NCBI GenBank assembly: GCA_963383645.1
Contig: OY726559.1
Coordinates: 116,925,941 to 116,989,940 of the forward strand
Direction of reading: 5' to 3'
DNA: 64,000 nucleotides
From: Muscardinus avellanarius
Taxonomy: Eukaryota; Chordata; Mammalia; Rodentia; Gliridae
The position numbers and the translations under genes are program-made. Positions 38,131 to 48,742 of this stretch are shown in pieces (position 1 is the first letter of the stretch; every line of letters starts with the position of its first letter). The notes beneath the pieces were generated by a model. That model worked only from the letters and a program-made list of their open reading frames with translations. It did not search any database and was not told the origin of the DNA.

Positions 38131-38415
38131 CTTATCCATTTTCCTAAGATCCGGCCACTGACATGCTAGAGCAACTCTGGACACTCCTCACAGTCCCTAA
38201 TTCCCCTGACAGTGTGAGGAGCACCAAACACTGGCACTGAACTTGTCTTGGTCCCTTCACGTGGTTCCTTTCACACCCTGGACCAATAAGCCAGAGTTGC
38301 TTATCTCAAGAGCCTCGAGTGTGAGGTTGCCCACCCACGCGAGTGACGCTCACACCCACCCCAAGCTGGGTCCCGTCTGGTGGCCCCCAACAGCTGAGCA
38401 GCGTGATTTTGCTAA

Positions 38416-38486
38416 TTAAACCGCTTTCTTGTCTTTAATTAGCTGCATGTGAATCTTGTTGGGAAGTCTTGGATCCGTGAAGTAGT
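38416..38486 (-). CDS. RIIAD1: RIIAD1 exon 4 with TAA stop
   Basis: Completes Asp71, then YFTDPRLPNKIHMQL and IKDKKAV, stop at 38416-38418. Acceptor attccag. No clear polyadenylation signal was found in the 300 bases beyond the stop outside SINE sequence. Confidence 0.92.
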
Positions 38487-41400
38487 CTGGAATAAAAAGC
38501 AAAAAGAAGAAATCATCTATGCTCAGGGGAGGAGAACGGGAGGGGGACAGCATCCTCTGCTAAAACCTAGGATGGATTGGTCCTCGCAGGACTGCCACTG
38601 GGGCCTCCGCTCTCCAACACAATCTGAGGGTCCCAGCAAATCCTCCTGGCCACTGCCCCTGGAGCAGCTGAGGAAGGGTGCTCAGGAAGGGCGTCTGCAG
38701 GGACACTGCTGGAGCCATGGGAGGGCTCAGGGATTCTCTGGGTCTTCTGCTCCGGATCCATCTCGGGGCCTCAAATAAATACCAAGTGTTATTCTTGTCT
38801 TCTGCGCGGCTCGCCAGCTCCTCTGAAACATGCCTTCTCTGAGAATACCCGCAGAGAGAGGAAAGTGGGGCCCCAGGATGACGCCAGAGGGTTTTTATAC
38901 ACCCGCAGAAGTGAGTCAGAGGGAGCCGCATCTGCTGAAGCAGGCGCACTTAGCTTCAGTGAGGAGCTGTCTGAGGATGCAGCCAGCCCCCGGGGTTCAC
39001 CGCACCCGAGAAATCGCCCAGCCCAGCCCCTTCCCTCCAAACACTGCTGACCTAAAGTCATTAGAAGCACCGGGGAGCCTTTGAAACCTCGGTCGCGCCA
39101 CCCCCCAAGCCTAATTAAAGAACTCTCTAGGGATGGCCTGTGCAGCGTGTTTTTTAAAAAGCTCCCCGGGTGATTCTTAAGAGCAGCCAGGGTCGAACCA
39201 CTTTAAGATTCCCAGGGAAAGGGCTGCCCGCATGTTCCTCTGGGAAGCTCAAAAGTCCTAACACTCTTCGCCATAAAGAAGTTCTGCCTCATTTCCTAAC
39301 CGGCCTCCTGTGGAGGAAATGACAGCTGAGTGGGAATCCTGGGAACAGCCAAGGAGGAAGGACCCGCCGTGCAGGGAGAATCCCTGCTCTAGGCCAAAGT
39401 TCCCAGGCACCCTGCTTGCACAGGCTCTAACACCCCGGACTCACCTGCGGCAAATTCTAGGACGTTGTCTGGTCTTTTCAGAAACATTTCTCTGGAAAAC
39501 ATGAGGGGCAGGACGTCAGGCTGGCTGTGGCCACAGCTCCAGGCCTACTCTTTCCTGGAACAGATGGCCTCGAGCACCAATCCAAGGAATCAATAAACCC
39601 AGGGCCTCTGTTCATTCCTGGTTCTAGGGCAGGGAGCCAAACACCCCGAGCGGCAATCAGGGGGGCCTGTCATTCACAAACTTTTGTCACAGAACCCCTG
39701 GAAGCCCAGGGGCCGGAGGCAAACACAGAGAGCGGCTGCAGGTCCTGGAGGGCTCGCATGTGGACAGGAGGCCAGCTGTGAATCCAAGGAAGTTTAGCCT
39801 TGACTCCCCACGCGGGGAGTGTGGGGGATACAGTAAGCAGCAAAGATGAACTCCAGATGAGCAATTGCCCCTGTGGTATAGGAGACAGATACCACGAAGA
39901 TGTCTCCCACCATGGAATTTTATAGTTCATAAAATGTGCTCACAAATAATAGCTACTTTGACAACATCCCTGTGAGATAGATTTTTGCTTTTTCTTTCTT
40001 TTCTTTTCTTTCTTTCTTTCTTTCTTTTTTTTTTTTTTTTGGTACTGGGGATTGAACTCTGGAGCATTATACCTCTAAGCCATACTCACAGTCTTTTATT
40101 TTATTTTTTTTTTTTACTTTTTTTGGTGGTGGTACTGGGTTTCCTGGAAACCCTTCTACCTCCGGGCTACACTCCCAATTTTTTTTATTTTATATAAAAT
40201 ATTAAAATATTTTATATTTTTATTTGGAAACAGGGTCTCTTAAGCCAGCAAGGCTGGCTTCAAACTTGTACAATCCTCCTGTCTCCGCCTTCCAGGTGTG
40301 GGGGATTACAAGCCTGCGCCACTGAGGAGGTAGAAAAGAAGTAGGCAGGTAGGGAAGAGGCCACGGTAGAAAAACTTAATTTCCTGAGGGGCAACAAATA
40401 CTAATTAACTTCCAAGGCTCCTAAAAAGAGACCAGCCCTTCCAAGGTTCAGAGATAAGAATGACCAAAGCTTCACAAAACCATCTGTTTACTAATCAACA
40501 AACCCAGGAGACATCCCTGGAGCAAATCTGACACCTCTACTGAAAGAAGAAGACCCCTCAAAGGACATGCAAATACCCTATGCAAATTTTAAGAACTGCC
40601 TCCCAGACTCCAAGGAACAGAGGACATACAGAAATATATAAACCCCTAGAGCAGTCACCAGGATGGTTACCCACTCTGGGAACCCCTCCCCTTTGGGGAG
40701 CTTTTCTCTCTCTCCTGCAGGTCACATTGGCTTTGAGAGAAGGTGGGGTACAATTGAAGGCATTCGGCTTGGGCTACCCTCAAGTATTGTCTTGAAGGCA
40801 GCTGCTGGGGACCAGAGTCCCGACAGCCCTTAGGGGTGTTCTGCCACTTTTCCCTATTCTCTGCTGCTTCCAATAAACTTCTCACTCCCCTTCCTGTCAT
40901 CTACGGGTGTCATTCTTCGCTCGCTGCAGACAAGAATCCGGTAGGGAAACACGGTGTTTTTTCTCAAGAAACCCCGTTTCACCACTACGCCCAGCTATAT
41001 TTTTCCATTTTGAATCAGGGTCTCACTAGGTTGCTGAGAGTCTTGCTACATTGCTGAGGCTGACCTCGAACCTGTGATCCTTCTGTCAAAGCCTTCCAAG
41101 TACTGGGCTACAAGCATATGCCACTATGCCTGGCCTGCCTGGGTATTTATGAAAACGTTAATAAAACCTTTCTGGCCGGGCGTGGTGGTGCACACTTGTA
41201 ATCCCAGTATTCTGGAGGCTGAGACCAGAGAATCACGGTTCTCAGACAGCCTTGCTGCTTACTGAGGCCCTTTGCAACTCAGTGAGACCCTGTTTCAAAA
41301 TAAAGAATAAGCCAGGCGTGGTGGCACATGCTTGTAATCCCAGCATTCTGGAGGCTGAGACTGGAGGATCACGGTTCGCAGAAAGCCTCAGCTACTTAGT

Positions 41401-42910
41401 GAGGCCCTCTGCAACTCAGTGAGACCCGGTTTCAAAATAAAGAATAAAAAAAATAGGGCAGGGGGTGTAGCTAGGAGGTTGAATGCACTGGGTTCCATCC
41501 CCAGACCAGCCCCCCCCAAAAAAAAAAAAAAAACACCTTTCTACAAATTCACACATAGTCATTGTATCTCCGGCCTCAAACCTGAGGTTTCTAGGTACCT
41601 AAAACAAATGGGTTTTCTTTTTTTGGCTTTTTTGGGGGACTAGGGATTGAGCCCAGGAGCATTCTACCTTCAACCCGCCCCCTTATCTGTGCTCTGAGGC
41701 TGGCCCCGAACCTGTGATCCTCCTGTCTCAGCCTCTTAAGTGCTGGGATTCCAGGCAGGTGCCACCACACCTGGCCTAAAGTTTGCTTCATACGCTTCAT
41801 TTTTCATGTCCAAAATTGAGGGTATTAAGAGTTTTAGCAGGGCATGGTGATACACACTTGCAATCTTTGTACTTGGGAGGCCAAGACAGGAAGATGGAAG
41901 ACTTGAGGACAGCCTCAGCAAGGAGTGAGCCTCTAGACCACCTAGTGAGACCATGTCAAAACAAAAGATAGAAAGGGTTGGGGGTATAGCTCTGCTGAGA
42001 GGCAGAATAATCCCCCTGGGCTCAATCCCTAGTACCCATGCCCACAAAGAATATTACACACTGTATTTCTCTTATACACTGGAGAGGTGTAACTTCCAGC
42101 CATGATCACTGGAATCCAGAAAACCCAAGAGATGAATTCACTTCCCCCCAAAGAAAAAGGTTCAGAGCATCTCATGGCTTGGAGCAGGTCAAAGCAGGGT
42201 CCGAGGACAGATGGGGACAAGCAAGCTGCCCGCCAGGGAGGGGGCAGTAAGGGAAGTGCCGGGCTGTCCCTGCAGCCCCGCCCCAGCCTTGCTAGGCTTC
42301 CTCCCGGAAGCCTCCTCCACCCCATCCCCAGCGCTCTGATCCTGGTGTTTGTGAGCACTGCAAATGGGAATTTAATTCAGACTGTCAGCATTTATACCCA
42401 GCACCCAGGATGGCACCCTGGTCATGCTGTCCTTCCTAAAGGGAAAAGGTACAAACATAGACCCCCATGCCCCCGTGTGACACCGACAGGCTCTTGAGCC
42501 ACCCTGCCCAGGCCTCACCCTGGCCCCAGCGAACCGGCCTGCACAGAGAGCCCGGCCGGTTGCAGTCTCCCCTGCGCCTTGCCCTCGCCGCCCTCCAGTC
42601 GGCTGCCCCTTGGAGAAGAATAATGCGCTCCGAAAGTACGCAAAGCTCAGCCACATGGTGGCACACGCCTGTAATTCCAGCACTTGGGAGGCTGAGACAG
42701 GAGGATCGCAGATGCAAGGCCAGCCTTAGCAACTTAGCAAGGTCCACAGAGACTTAATGAGAGCCTGTTTCCAAGTAAAAGAAGGTGGCTGGGGGTGTAG
42801 CTCAGAGGTAGTAGAACATGCCTGGGTTTAATCACTGGTTCCACACACACAGAGCAGCCTCGAAGGCTGTTTTCCCAGGAGGTGTGTGTATCTGTGTGTG
42901 AGTAAGTGTG

Positions 42911-42950
<40 letters not shown>

Positions 42951-44515
42951 GCTGGGGATGAACCCATGGCCTCACGCATGCTAGGCTAATGCCCCCCCTG
43001 AGCCAAACCCCGGCCCTGAGGCATCTGAGCAGAGCACAGAGGAAGCACAGGGGGGGTGGGGGGAGCACCGAGGGTCTGGATCCCAGATCAGCTCGTTGAA
43101 GAGGCTACTTTGCTGCTCAGACCTTGACTTGTCTCACCTGTAAAATGAAAACGATAAGCCGGGCGTGATGGCGCATGCTTGTCATCCCAGCATTCAGGAG
43201 GCTGAGACAGGAGGATTGCGGTTCGTGGACAGCCTCAACTACTTAGTGAGGCCCTCCACAACTCAGTGAGACCCGGTTTCAAAATCAAAGAATAAAATAA
43301 ATAGGGCTGGGGGTGTAGCTTGGAGGTCGAATGCCCCTGGGTTCCTTCCCAAACCCAAAAAGAAAAAAAATTTATTTGGGCGTAGTAGTGCACACACTTG
43401 TAATCCCTGTACTGGGGAGGCTGAGACAAGAGGATTGCAATTCAAAGCCCGCCTTCAAAATTTAGGGAGGCTCTCAGCAACCTAGTGAGACCCAGTTTCC
43501 AAACAAAATTAAAATCAGGCCAGGAGTATAGCTTGCAGGTAGAATGACTCTGGGTTCTTCAATCCCCAGTACAAAAGAAAAAACAAAAAACAAGATTTAA
43601 AAATGGGCAAGGGGCGTAGCTTGGAGGTAGAATGCCTGCGGAGTTCAATCCCCAATCCTCTTCCCCCAAAAAAGATGTCACGCGTTGTGTGGCCACTGGG
43701 AACACACACGGCTCTGCCAGCTTGGAGAATGGACCAGTAACAGAAGCAGAAGATTGACGAGGCTGAGAATACAATGCGCTGCGGTGACGGCTGAGGCAGC
43801 CCCGCCCGTGTGCGATGCCTGCATGTGGACGCCATTAGTATTCATTCATTCACTCATTCACTCATTTATTATTTTTTTATTTTGCAGGTCTGGGGATGGA
43901 ACCCAGGGGCATTCTACCTCTGAGCTCCCCCCCCTTCCCTATTTTTTATTCTGTTTTTTTTTTTTTTTTTTTTTTGGTGGTACTGGGGGTGGAACCCAGA
44001 GGTTTTCTACCTCCGGGCTATACTCCCAGACCTTTTTAAAAAATATTTTATTTGGAAACAGGGTCTCACTAAGTTGCTGAGAGCCTCACTAAGTAGCTGA
44101 GGCTGTCTTTGAACCCGTGCAATCCTCCTGTCTCAGCCTCTCAAGCTGAGAGGCTGGGGGATTACAAGCGTGCACCACCACACCCGGCTCTTTTTATTCT
44201 ATATTTTGAAATAGAGTCTCACTAAGTAGCTGAGGCTGTCCGAGAACCGCGATCCTTGTCTCAGCCTCCCGAATGCTGGGATGACAAGCATGCACCACCA
44301 CGAGACAGGGCTGTTAGTTCCATCCATGGCCTCACCGTGATTTTTTTTTCTTCCCTTAAATTTTTTTCCTTTCATCCCATTAGGAGATTTTTTTCATTCA
44401 AGCAAATGCCAGGCTGAGATGCAGCGTGGGAGAAGAGAACGTGCTCCAGGAAATGCGCAAATGGTCGTCTTGTGCCCAAGGCTTCCAACCCTCCAAGTTT
44501 TTCCTTATTTATTCA

Positions 44516-44560
<45 letters not shown>

Positions 44561-45865
44561 TACTGGGGGTGGAACCCAGGGACTTTTCTACCCCCGGGCT
44601 TCACTCCCAGACCTATTTTATACTTTATTTGGAAACGGGGTCTCACTAAGTTGCTGAGAGCCTCACTAAGTAGCTAAGGCTGGCTTCGAACCTGCACGGT
44701 CCTCCTGTCTCAGCCTCCCAAGCAAGGGGATTACAAGTGTGCGCCACCATGCCTGGCTGAGTTTTCCTTATTTTAGAATGATTATTATTTGGGGGGGGGG
44801 TATTGGAGATTGAACCCAGGGCATTCTACCGCCAAGCTACTCCCCCTACCCTATTTTTTATTCTGTATTTTGAAACAAGGCCTCATTAAGTTGCTGAGAG
44901 CCTCACTAAGTAGCCGAGGCTGGCCATGAACCTGTAATCCTCCAGTCTCAGCCTCCCAGGTACTGGGATTACAAGTGTGCGCCACCAGGCCGGGCCTCTT
45001 GAAGTTTCTCTACAGGACTTCTCCTGTAGGGAAGGGTCAGATAGTTGAATTTCTCAAGCTCTGCTTGTGATCTTGACCAGCTCCTCTGGCTGAGAACAGT
45101 GTTCTTCACCCGAGTCTACCTTTTGCTTTCTCAATGCAGATTCCCCCTTCCAAGTGTCATAATAGCATATATTTATCTATACAGTTAAAGTGATGGTATT
45201 ATTATTATTATTGTTTTGTTATTATTATTATTATTAATTATTATTATTATTATTTGGTACTGGAGATTGAACTCAGTGGCATTCTACTTCTGAGCTGCAT
45301 CCCTAGCCCATTTTATTTTTATTTTGAAACAGGGCCTCACGAAATTGCTGAGGCTAGCCTTCAACCTGCAATTCTCTTGTCTCAACCTCCCAAGTAGTAC
45401 AATTACAGGTCTGCACCACCATGCCTAATTGAATATTATTTGTATGTGTGTGTGTGTGGTACTGAGGGTGAAACCCAGAGGCTTTTCTACCTCCAGGCTA
45501 CACTCCCAGACCTATTTTATGTTTTATTTGGAAACAGGGTCTCACTAAGTTGCTGAGAGCCTCACTAAGTAGCTGAGGCTGGCTTCGAACCTGTGCGATC
45601 CTGTCTCAGCCTCCCAAGCATGGGGATTACAAGCCTGCGCCACCACGCCTGGCAAATATTAATATTTTTAAGAATTTAGAAGCTAGGCATGGTAGTGCTC
45701 ATGTATAATCTCAGTACTTGGGAGGCTGAGACAGGAGGATCTCAGGTTCGAAGACAGCCTCGACAACAGAGTGAGACTCAGCAACATGGTGAGTCTGTTT
45801 CAAAGTAAAAAATAAATAAATATGGGGCTGGGGGTGAAGCTCGGAGGTAAAATGCCCCTGGGTTC

Positions 45866-45926
<61 letters not shown>

Positions 45927-46878
45927 TTCCTAACTTTTAAGAAATGAAAATCAAGACCCCAGTGGTGGCCCACACGCTTGTAATCCCAGCATTTGGGAGG
46001 CTGAGATTGGAGAATCACGGTTCGCAGCCAGCCTCAGCTACTTAGTGAGGCCCTTTGCAGCTCAGTGAGACTCTATTTCAAAATGAAGAATAAAAAGTAG
46101 GGCTGGGGGTGTAACTCGGAGGTAGAATGCCCCCGGGTTCCATCCTCAGGACCGAAAAAAAAAAAAAAAAAGCAACAGGTGGTTAGGTTCAGAAAAGCGG
46201 GAGCCATGCATCTTCGCTTACCACCGGCAAGACTGGGTCTGAATTTCCTTCTGGACGCCCAAGGCGGGGTGGAAGGCCACCTACCTGAAGAAGCCGCTCA
46301 GAAGCAGCCCCACCTCCTTGTGGGTCCTCAGGTACTTTTCGTTGGCAATCCGGGTCTGGATCTGGGGGCCAGAGCAAAGGTCACGTTCCCAAGAGAGGAC
46401 GGGTCTGGGGTTCCACCCTGGGGGTAAGTCCTGGGGGGAACGACGCGGGCAATTAACCCAGGTCTTGCAGGAGCCTCCCAGATGAGCGTAGATTTGCCCC
46501 CTCCCCGCTGCGGGGGCTGGGGTGGGGCGGGGGCCTTAGCGGAGGTCGGATCATAACCTAACTAGATGCTGCTGCCAACACCGGGGCCCACTGCTCCGCC
46601 CGGTTCCCTGCTTCGGCTCTTCTTGGGCTCTCAGACGCCTTTCGGGATCGGCCCAGGAACCCCGAAAGCCCGAGGCCGGCCGGGGCGGGCCTCCCCGGAG
46701 CCCCCTGCCCTGCCCCTGGGTCGCCCCCGCCCCGCTCCCTGCCCTGGGCCCCGATCCCGTGCAGCTGCAGCTTGAGGGGCCGCGGCCGCACCTTGAAGTT
46801 TCGCAGCTGCTCCTGCTGCGCGGGGCTCAGCGCCCCGGGGTCCGGCCCCAGCAGCCGGCCCTGCGGAGTCGTCGCCAT
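38416..46878 (-). CDS. RIIAD1: RIIAD1, RIIa domain-containing protein 1 (complete)
   Basis: Four minus-strand exons, 46792-46878, 46285-46361, 39445-39491, 38416-38486, join to 93 residues with TAA stop. Phases agree at every junction: K29/I30, split R55, split D71. Residues about 17-54 form the RIIa dimerisation-docking-like helix pair (LSPAQQEQLRNFK, TRIANEKYLRTHKE, SGFF), followed by FLKRPDNVLEFAADYFTDPR, typical of RIIa proteins. Such domains bind amphipathic helices of A-kinase anchoring proteins. The gene's exact role is little known; related small RIIa proteins are sperm-flagellum or cilium components. Exons 3 and 4 are tiny (47 and 71 bases) and were recognised from the conserved peptide. 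Intron 2 is 6.8 kb and holds SINEs, a solo LTR and a classic ID element. Head-to-head with CELF3. Confidence 0.93.
38487..39444 (-). other. RIIAD1: RIIAD1 intron 3
   Basis: Unusually free of young SINEs. It contains a MER5A-like DNA-transposon remnant at about 39050-39205. Confidence 0.7.
39050..39205 (+). repeat. MER5A-like hAT-Charlie DNA transposon remnant
   Basis: Ordered matches to the consensus as I know it: TTAGAAGCACCGGGGAGC, TTTTTTAAAAAGCTCCCC, GGGTGATTCTTAAGAGCAGC and CAGGGTCGAACCAC. Confidence 0.7.
39445..39491 (-). CDS. RIIAD1: RIIAD1 exon 3 (47 bases)
   Basis: Completes Arg55, then EMFLKRPDNVLEFAA and one base of Asp71. Acceptor ttccag, donor gtgagt. Confidence 0.9.
39492..40039 (-). 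other. RIIAD1: RIIAD1 intron 2, unique part
   Basis: No exon or repeat recognised until the (CTTT)n tract near 39990-40025. Confidence 0.5.
40040..40318 (-). mobile_element. Reverse SINEs left of the solo LTR
   Basis: An ID-like fragment (40040-40100) and a GGCTTAAG-subtype copy (about 40125-40322) whose left end is cut by the LTR at 40323. Confidence 0.85.
40323..40981 (+). mobile_element. Solo LTR of an endogenous retrovirus in RIIAD1 intron 2
   Basis: 659 bases starting TG and ending CA, flanked by CCAC at 40319-40322 and 40982-40985. Removing the LTR and one CCAC restores the SINE end GCGCCACTACGCCCAGCT. Internal signals in order: TATATAAA at 40635-40642 and AATAAA at 40872-40877. The 4-bp duplication fits gammaretrovirus-like (class I) elements. 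No internal viral genes are present. Confidence 0.88.
40986..41135 (-). mobile_element. Remainder of the interrupted SINE plus another reverse SINE
   Basis: TACGCCCAGCT completes the SINE cut by the LTR; an antisense left-part copy follows to about 41135. Confidence 0.82.
41175..41535 (+). mobile_element. Two forward B1-dID SINEs
   Basis: A left monomer at about 41175-41305 and a full copy at 41311-41520, then an A run. Confidence 0.86.
41625..42035. mobile_element. Reverse SINE then forward SINE
   Basis: Antisense copy at about 41635-41775 and a diverged forward copy at about 41838-42035. Confidence 0.8.
42036..42640 (-). other. RIIAD1: RIIAD1 intron 2, unique GC-rich part
   Basis: No exon of RIIAD1 or other gene recognised. 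Confidence 0.45.
42645..42845 (+). mobile_element. Forward B1-dID SINE
   Basis: GCCACATGGTGGCACACG through ACTGGTTCCACAC. Confidence 0.84.
42913..42950 (+). repeat. (TG)n microsatellite
   Basis: About 19 TG units directly beside the ID element that follows. Confidence 0.95.
42951..43016 (-). mobile_element. Classic ID element (tRNA-Ala-type SINE), reverse
   Basis: On the minus strand it reads GGCATTAGCCTAGCATGCG then TGAGGCCATGGGTTCATCC, the tRNA-like core of rodent ID SINEs. Unlike the ID-like tails of the B1-dID copies, it keeps the GCCTAGCATGCG segment. Confidence 0.75.
43085..43155 (+). repeat. MIR fragment
   Basis: CTTGACTTGTCTCACCTGTA and AAATGAAAACGATAA match the MIR 3' core. Confidence 0.55.
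43158..43675 (+). mobile_element. Forward SINE chain
   Basis: Copies at about 43158-43360 and 43375-43580 and an extra ID-like tail at 43600-43670. Confidence 0.84.
43845..44310 (-). mobile_element. Reverse SINE cluster
   Basis: ATTC repeats near 43840-43865, an ID-like fragment, a copy at about 43975-44190 and a further left-part copy to 44310. Confidence 0.83.
44521..44995 (-). mobile_element. (TG)n and two reverse B1-dID SINEs
   Basis: About 19 TG units at 44521-44559, antisense copies at 44560-44760 and 44795-44995. Confidence 0.86.
45195..45655 (-). mobile_element. (ATT)n and two reverse SINEs
   Basis: ATT repeats at about 45197-45254, then antisense copies at 45255-45430 and 45455-45655. 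Confidence 0.84.
45685..46165 (+). mobile_element. Two forward SINEs separated by (TC)n/(AC)n
   Basis: A copy at 45685-45868, a (TC)n(AC)n tract at 45869-45926 and a second copy at about 45955-46160, ending about 120 bases from RIIAD1 exon 2. Confidence 0.85.
46285..46361 (-). CDS. RIIAD1: RIIAD1 exon 2
   Basis: Encodes IQTRIANEKYLRTHKEVG through SGFF plus two bases of Arg55. Acceptor ccccag, donor gtaggt. Confidence 0.93.
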
Positions 46879-47060
46879 ACTGCGCGGTCGTCAAGGCGAC
46901 GGGCCAGGGCCGGGAGGCCACGCCCCCGAACAAACCAAGCCCCCAAAATGTCACGCCTCTGGGAGGCCACGCCCACTCGCCGCCCTCTTCAGCCAAGGGG
47001 GAGGGGCTGAGATCCCTGGGGCGCGCGGTTCCCAGGAGTCACGGCGCAGCGCTGGGGGTG
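46440..47060. promoter_or_regulatory. RIIAD1 CpG-rich promoter region
   Basis: GC-rich stretch around exon 1 with several GGGGCGGG-type Sp1-like motifs. An imperfect palindrome GTCGTCAAGGCGAC at 46887-46900, directly upstream of the ATG, resembles an RFX X-box. Confidence 0.55.
46792..46878 (-). CDS. RIIAD1: RIIAD1 exon 1 coding part
   Basis: 29 codons, MATTPQGRLLGPDPGAL through QLRNFK, ending at phase 0 before donor gtgcgg. Confidence 0.92.
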
Positions 47061-47134
47061 TCTTTAAAGGTTTTAATTTTCCAGAGTTGAGAACTGATCT
47101 TTGAACTTAATTGTATAGAGAATGAGCTTTCTGC

Positions 47135-47309
47135 CGGCTGGGCGTGGTGGTACACGCTTGTAATCCCAGTATTGAGGAGGCTGAGACAGGAGGAACACTC
47201 AGCTACTTAGGCTGTCAGCAACTTAGTGAGACCCTGTTTCCATAAATTATTAACTAGGGCTGAGGGGGTAGCCCGGAGGTAGAAAGCCCCTGGGTTCCAC
47301 CCCCAGTAC

Positions 47310-47355
<46 letters not shown>

Positions 47356-47545
47356 TGGGTCTTGGAGTGTAGCCTGGAGGTAGAAGGCCCCTGGGTTCGC
47401 TTGTTCAAAGCCAGCCTCAGCTACTTAGTGAGGCTCTCAGCAATTTAGTGAGACCCTGTTTCCAAATAAAGTATAAAATAGGTCTTGGGAGTACCTTGGA
47501 GGTTGAGGCCCTCCAGTACTGGGCTCCATCCCCAGTACTGCGCGC

Positions 47546-47592
<47 letters not shown>

Positions 47593-47800
47593 TGAGCTTA
47601 GCCCAGCATGGCGGTGCAGCCACCGAGGGGCATTCTACCTCTGAGCTACACCCCCAGCTTTGTTTTTTATTCTTTATTTTAAAACAGGGTCTCTCTGAGT
47701 TGCAGAGGGCCTCACTAAGTAGCCGAGGCTGTCCACAAACCTGCAATCCTCCCGTCTCAGCCTCCCGAATGCTGGGATTACAAGCGTGCGCCATCCTACA
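47135..47800. mobile_element. SINEs with two CA microsatellites
   Basis: Forward copy 47135-47310 with (CA)n 47313-47353, a forward 5'-truncated copy 47400-47545 with (CA)n 47549-47590, then a reverse copy 47630-47800. Confidence 0.85.
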
Positions 47801-48610
47801 GGGCAAATCCTAAACGATTGCTCCCACTCTCAATCGAATAAGGGAGGGGAAAGGTCTTCAAGGTTTGTTCTTTCAGTGTCTAATTAGGAAGGGCAAGTGA
47901 AACAAAGATGGAGATTAAAACAGCATTCTGGAAAGGGCCAGAGCCTGCCTTCAATGTCAAGGCACATGTGGGGCTTCCGCGACCCAACCGCGGCGCCCAG
48001 CAGAGGTCTCCTGAGGATGGAGGAAGGAACCCGAGATGGAGGCTGTCTCAGATTTGTGAACAACTGTCCCGAGGAGCAAGGAAGTAGGACGAGAGACAAG
48101 CTCGGCTGCTGGACCACAGCGGAGCATCTCGGTGGTCGGCCTCTGTCTCAGCAAACGCTAAGCCAAGCCGTCAAAATCTTGGCGGCTACCAGGGCAGGCA
48201 GGGGGGTACACGCCTCTTCCTGGGAACCTCATCTGGGTTCATAATCAATTTGTCTGTTTTGTAGAAGAGAGAGTTAATAGAGTGAGAGGGAGATAAGCGA
48301 CCATCTGGCAGTTAGTTATTTTCCTGCAGGAGCAGAGCTTAACCACAGGTGAATATCCCCCGCACTGGGCAAGACCTCTTTCTGCCCTGCACCTCGGGGA
48401 AGCCCCAGTGGAATCTCCAGACCTGTGCTGGACACGCTGGTCTCCCCGACGCTCCTGAAAATACCCCCTGGATCTTGAAGGTTCAGTGTGAAAAAAATGT
48501 AAAGTATCTCATTAATAAATTTATGAAATGTTGGAATAGTATCTTGGTATAGCAGGTTCAATAAAAGTATGTTCAGAGCAATTTTACTTGTTTCCTTTTA
48601 CTTTTTTGTG
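47801..48610. other. Unique intergenic DNA between RIIAD1 and CELF3
   Basis: No gene recognised. An AATAAA at about 48559 has no associated reading frame. Confidence 0.45.
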
Positions 48611-48697
48611 TTTGTGTGTGGTACTAGGGATTGAACCCAGAGGTGTTCTACCTCTGAGCTACAGCCCTAGCCATATTATTTTATTATATCATCATTA

Positions 48698-48742
<45 letters not shown>

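Noticed and set aside
40580..40795. 71-residue frame inside the solo LTR
   Set aside because: It lies in LTR regulatory sequence and does not resemble a retroviral protein.
48349..48552. Short frame followed by AATAAA near 48559 as a small gene
   Set aside because: No known protein match, no promoter or splice evidence; an isolated AATAAA is common by chance.
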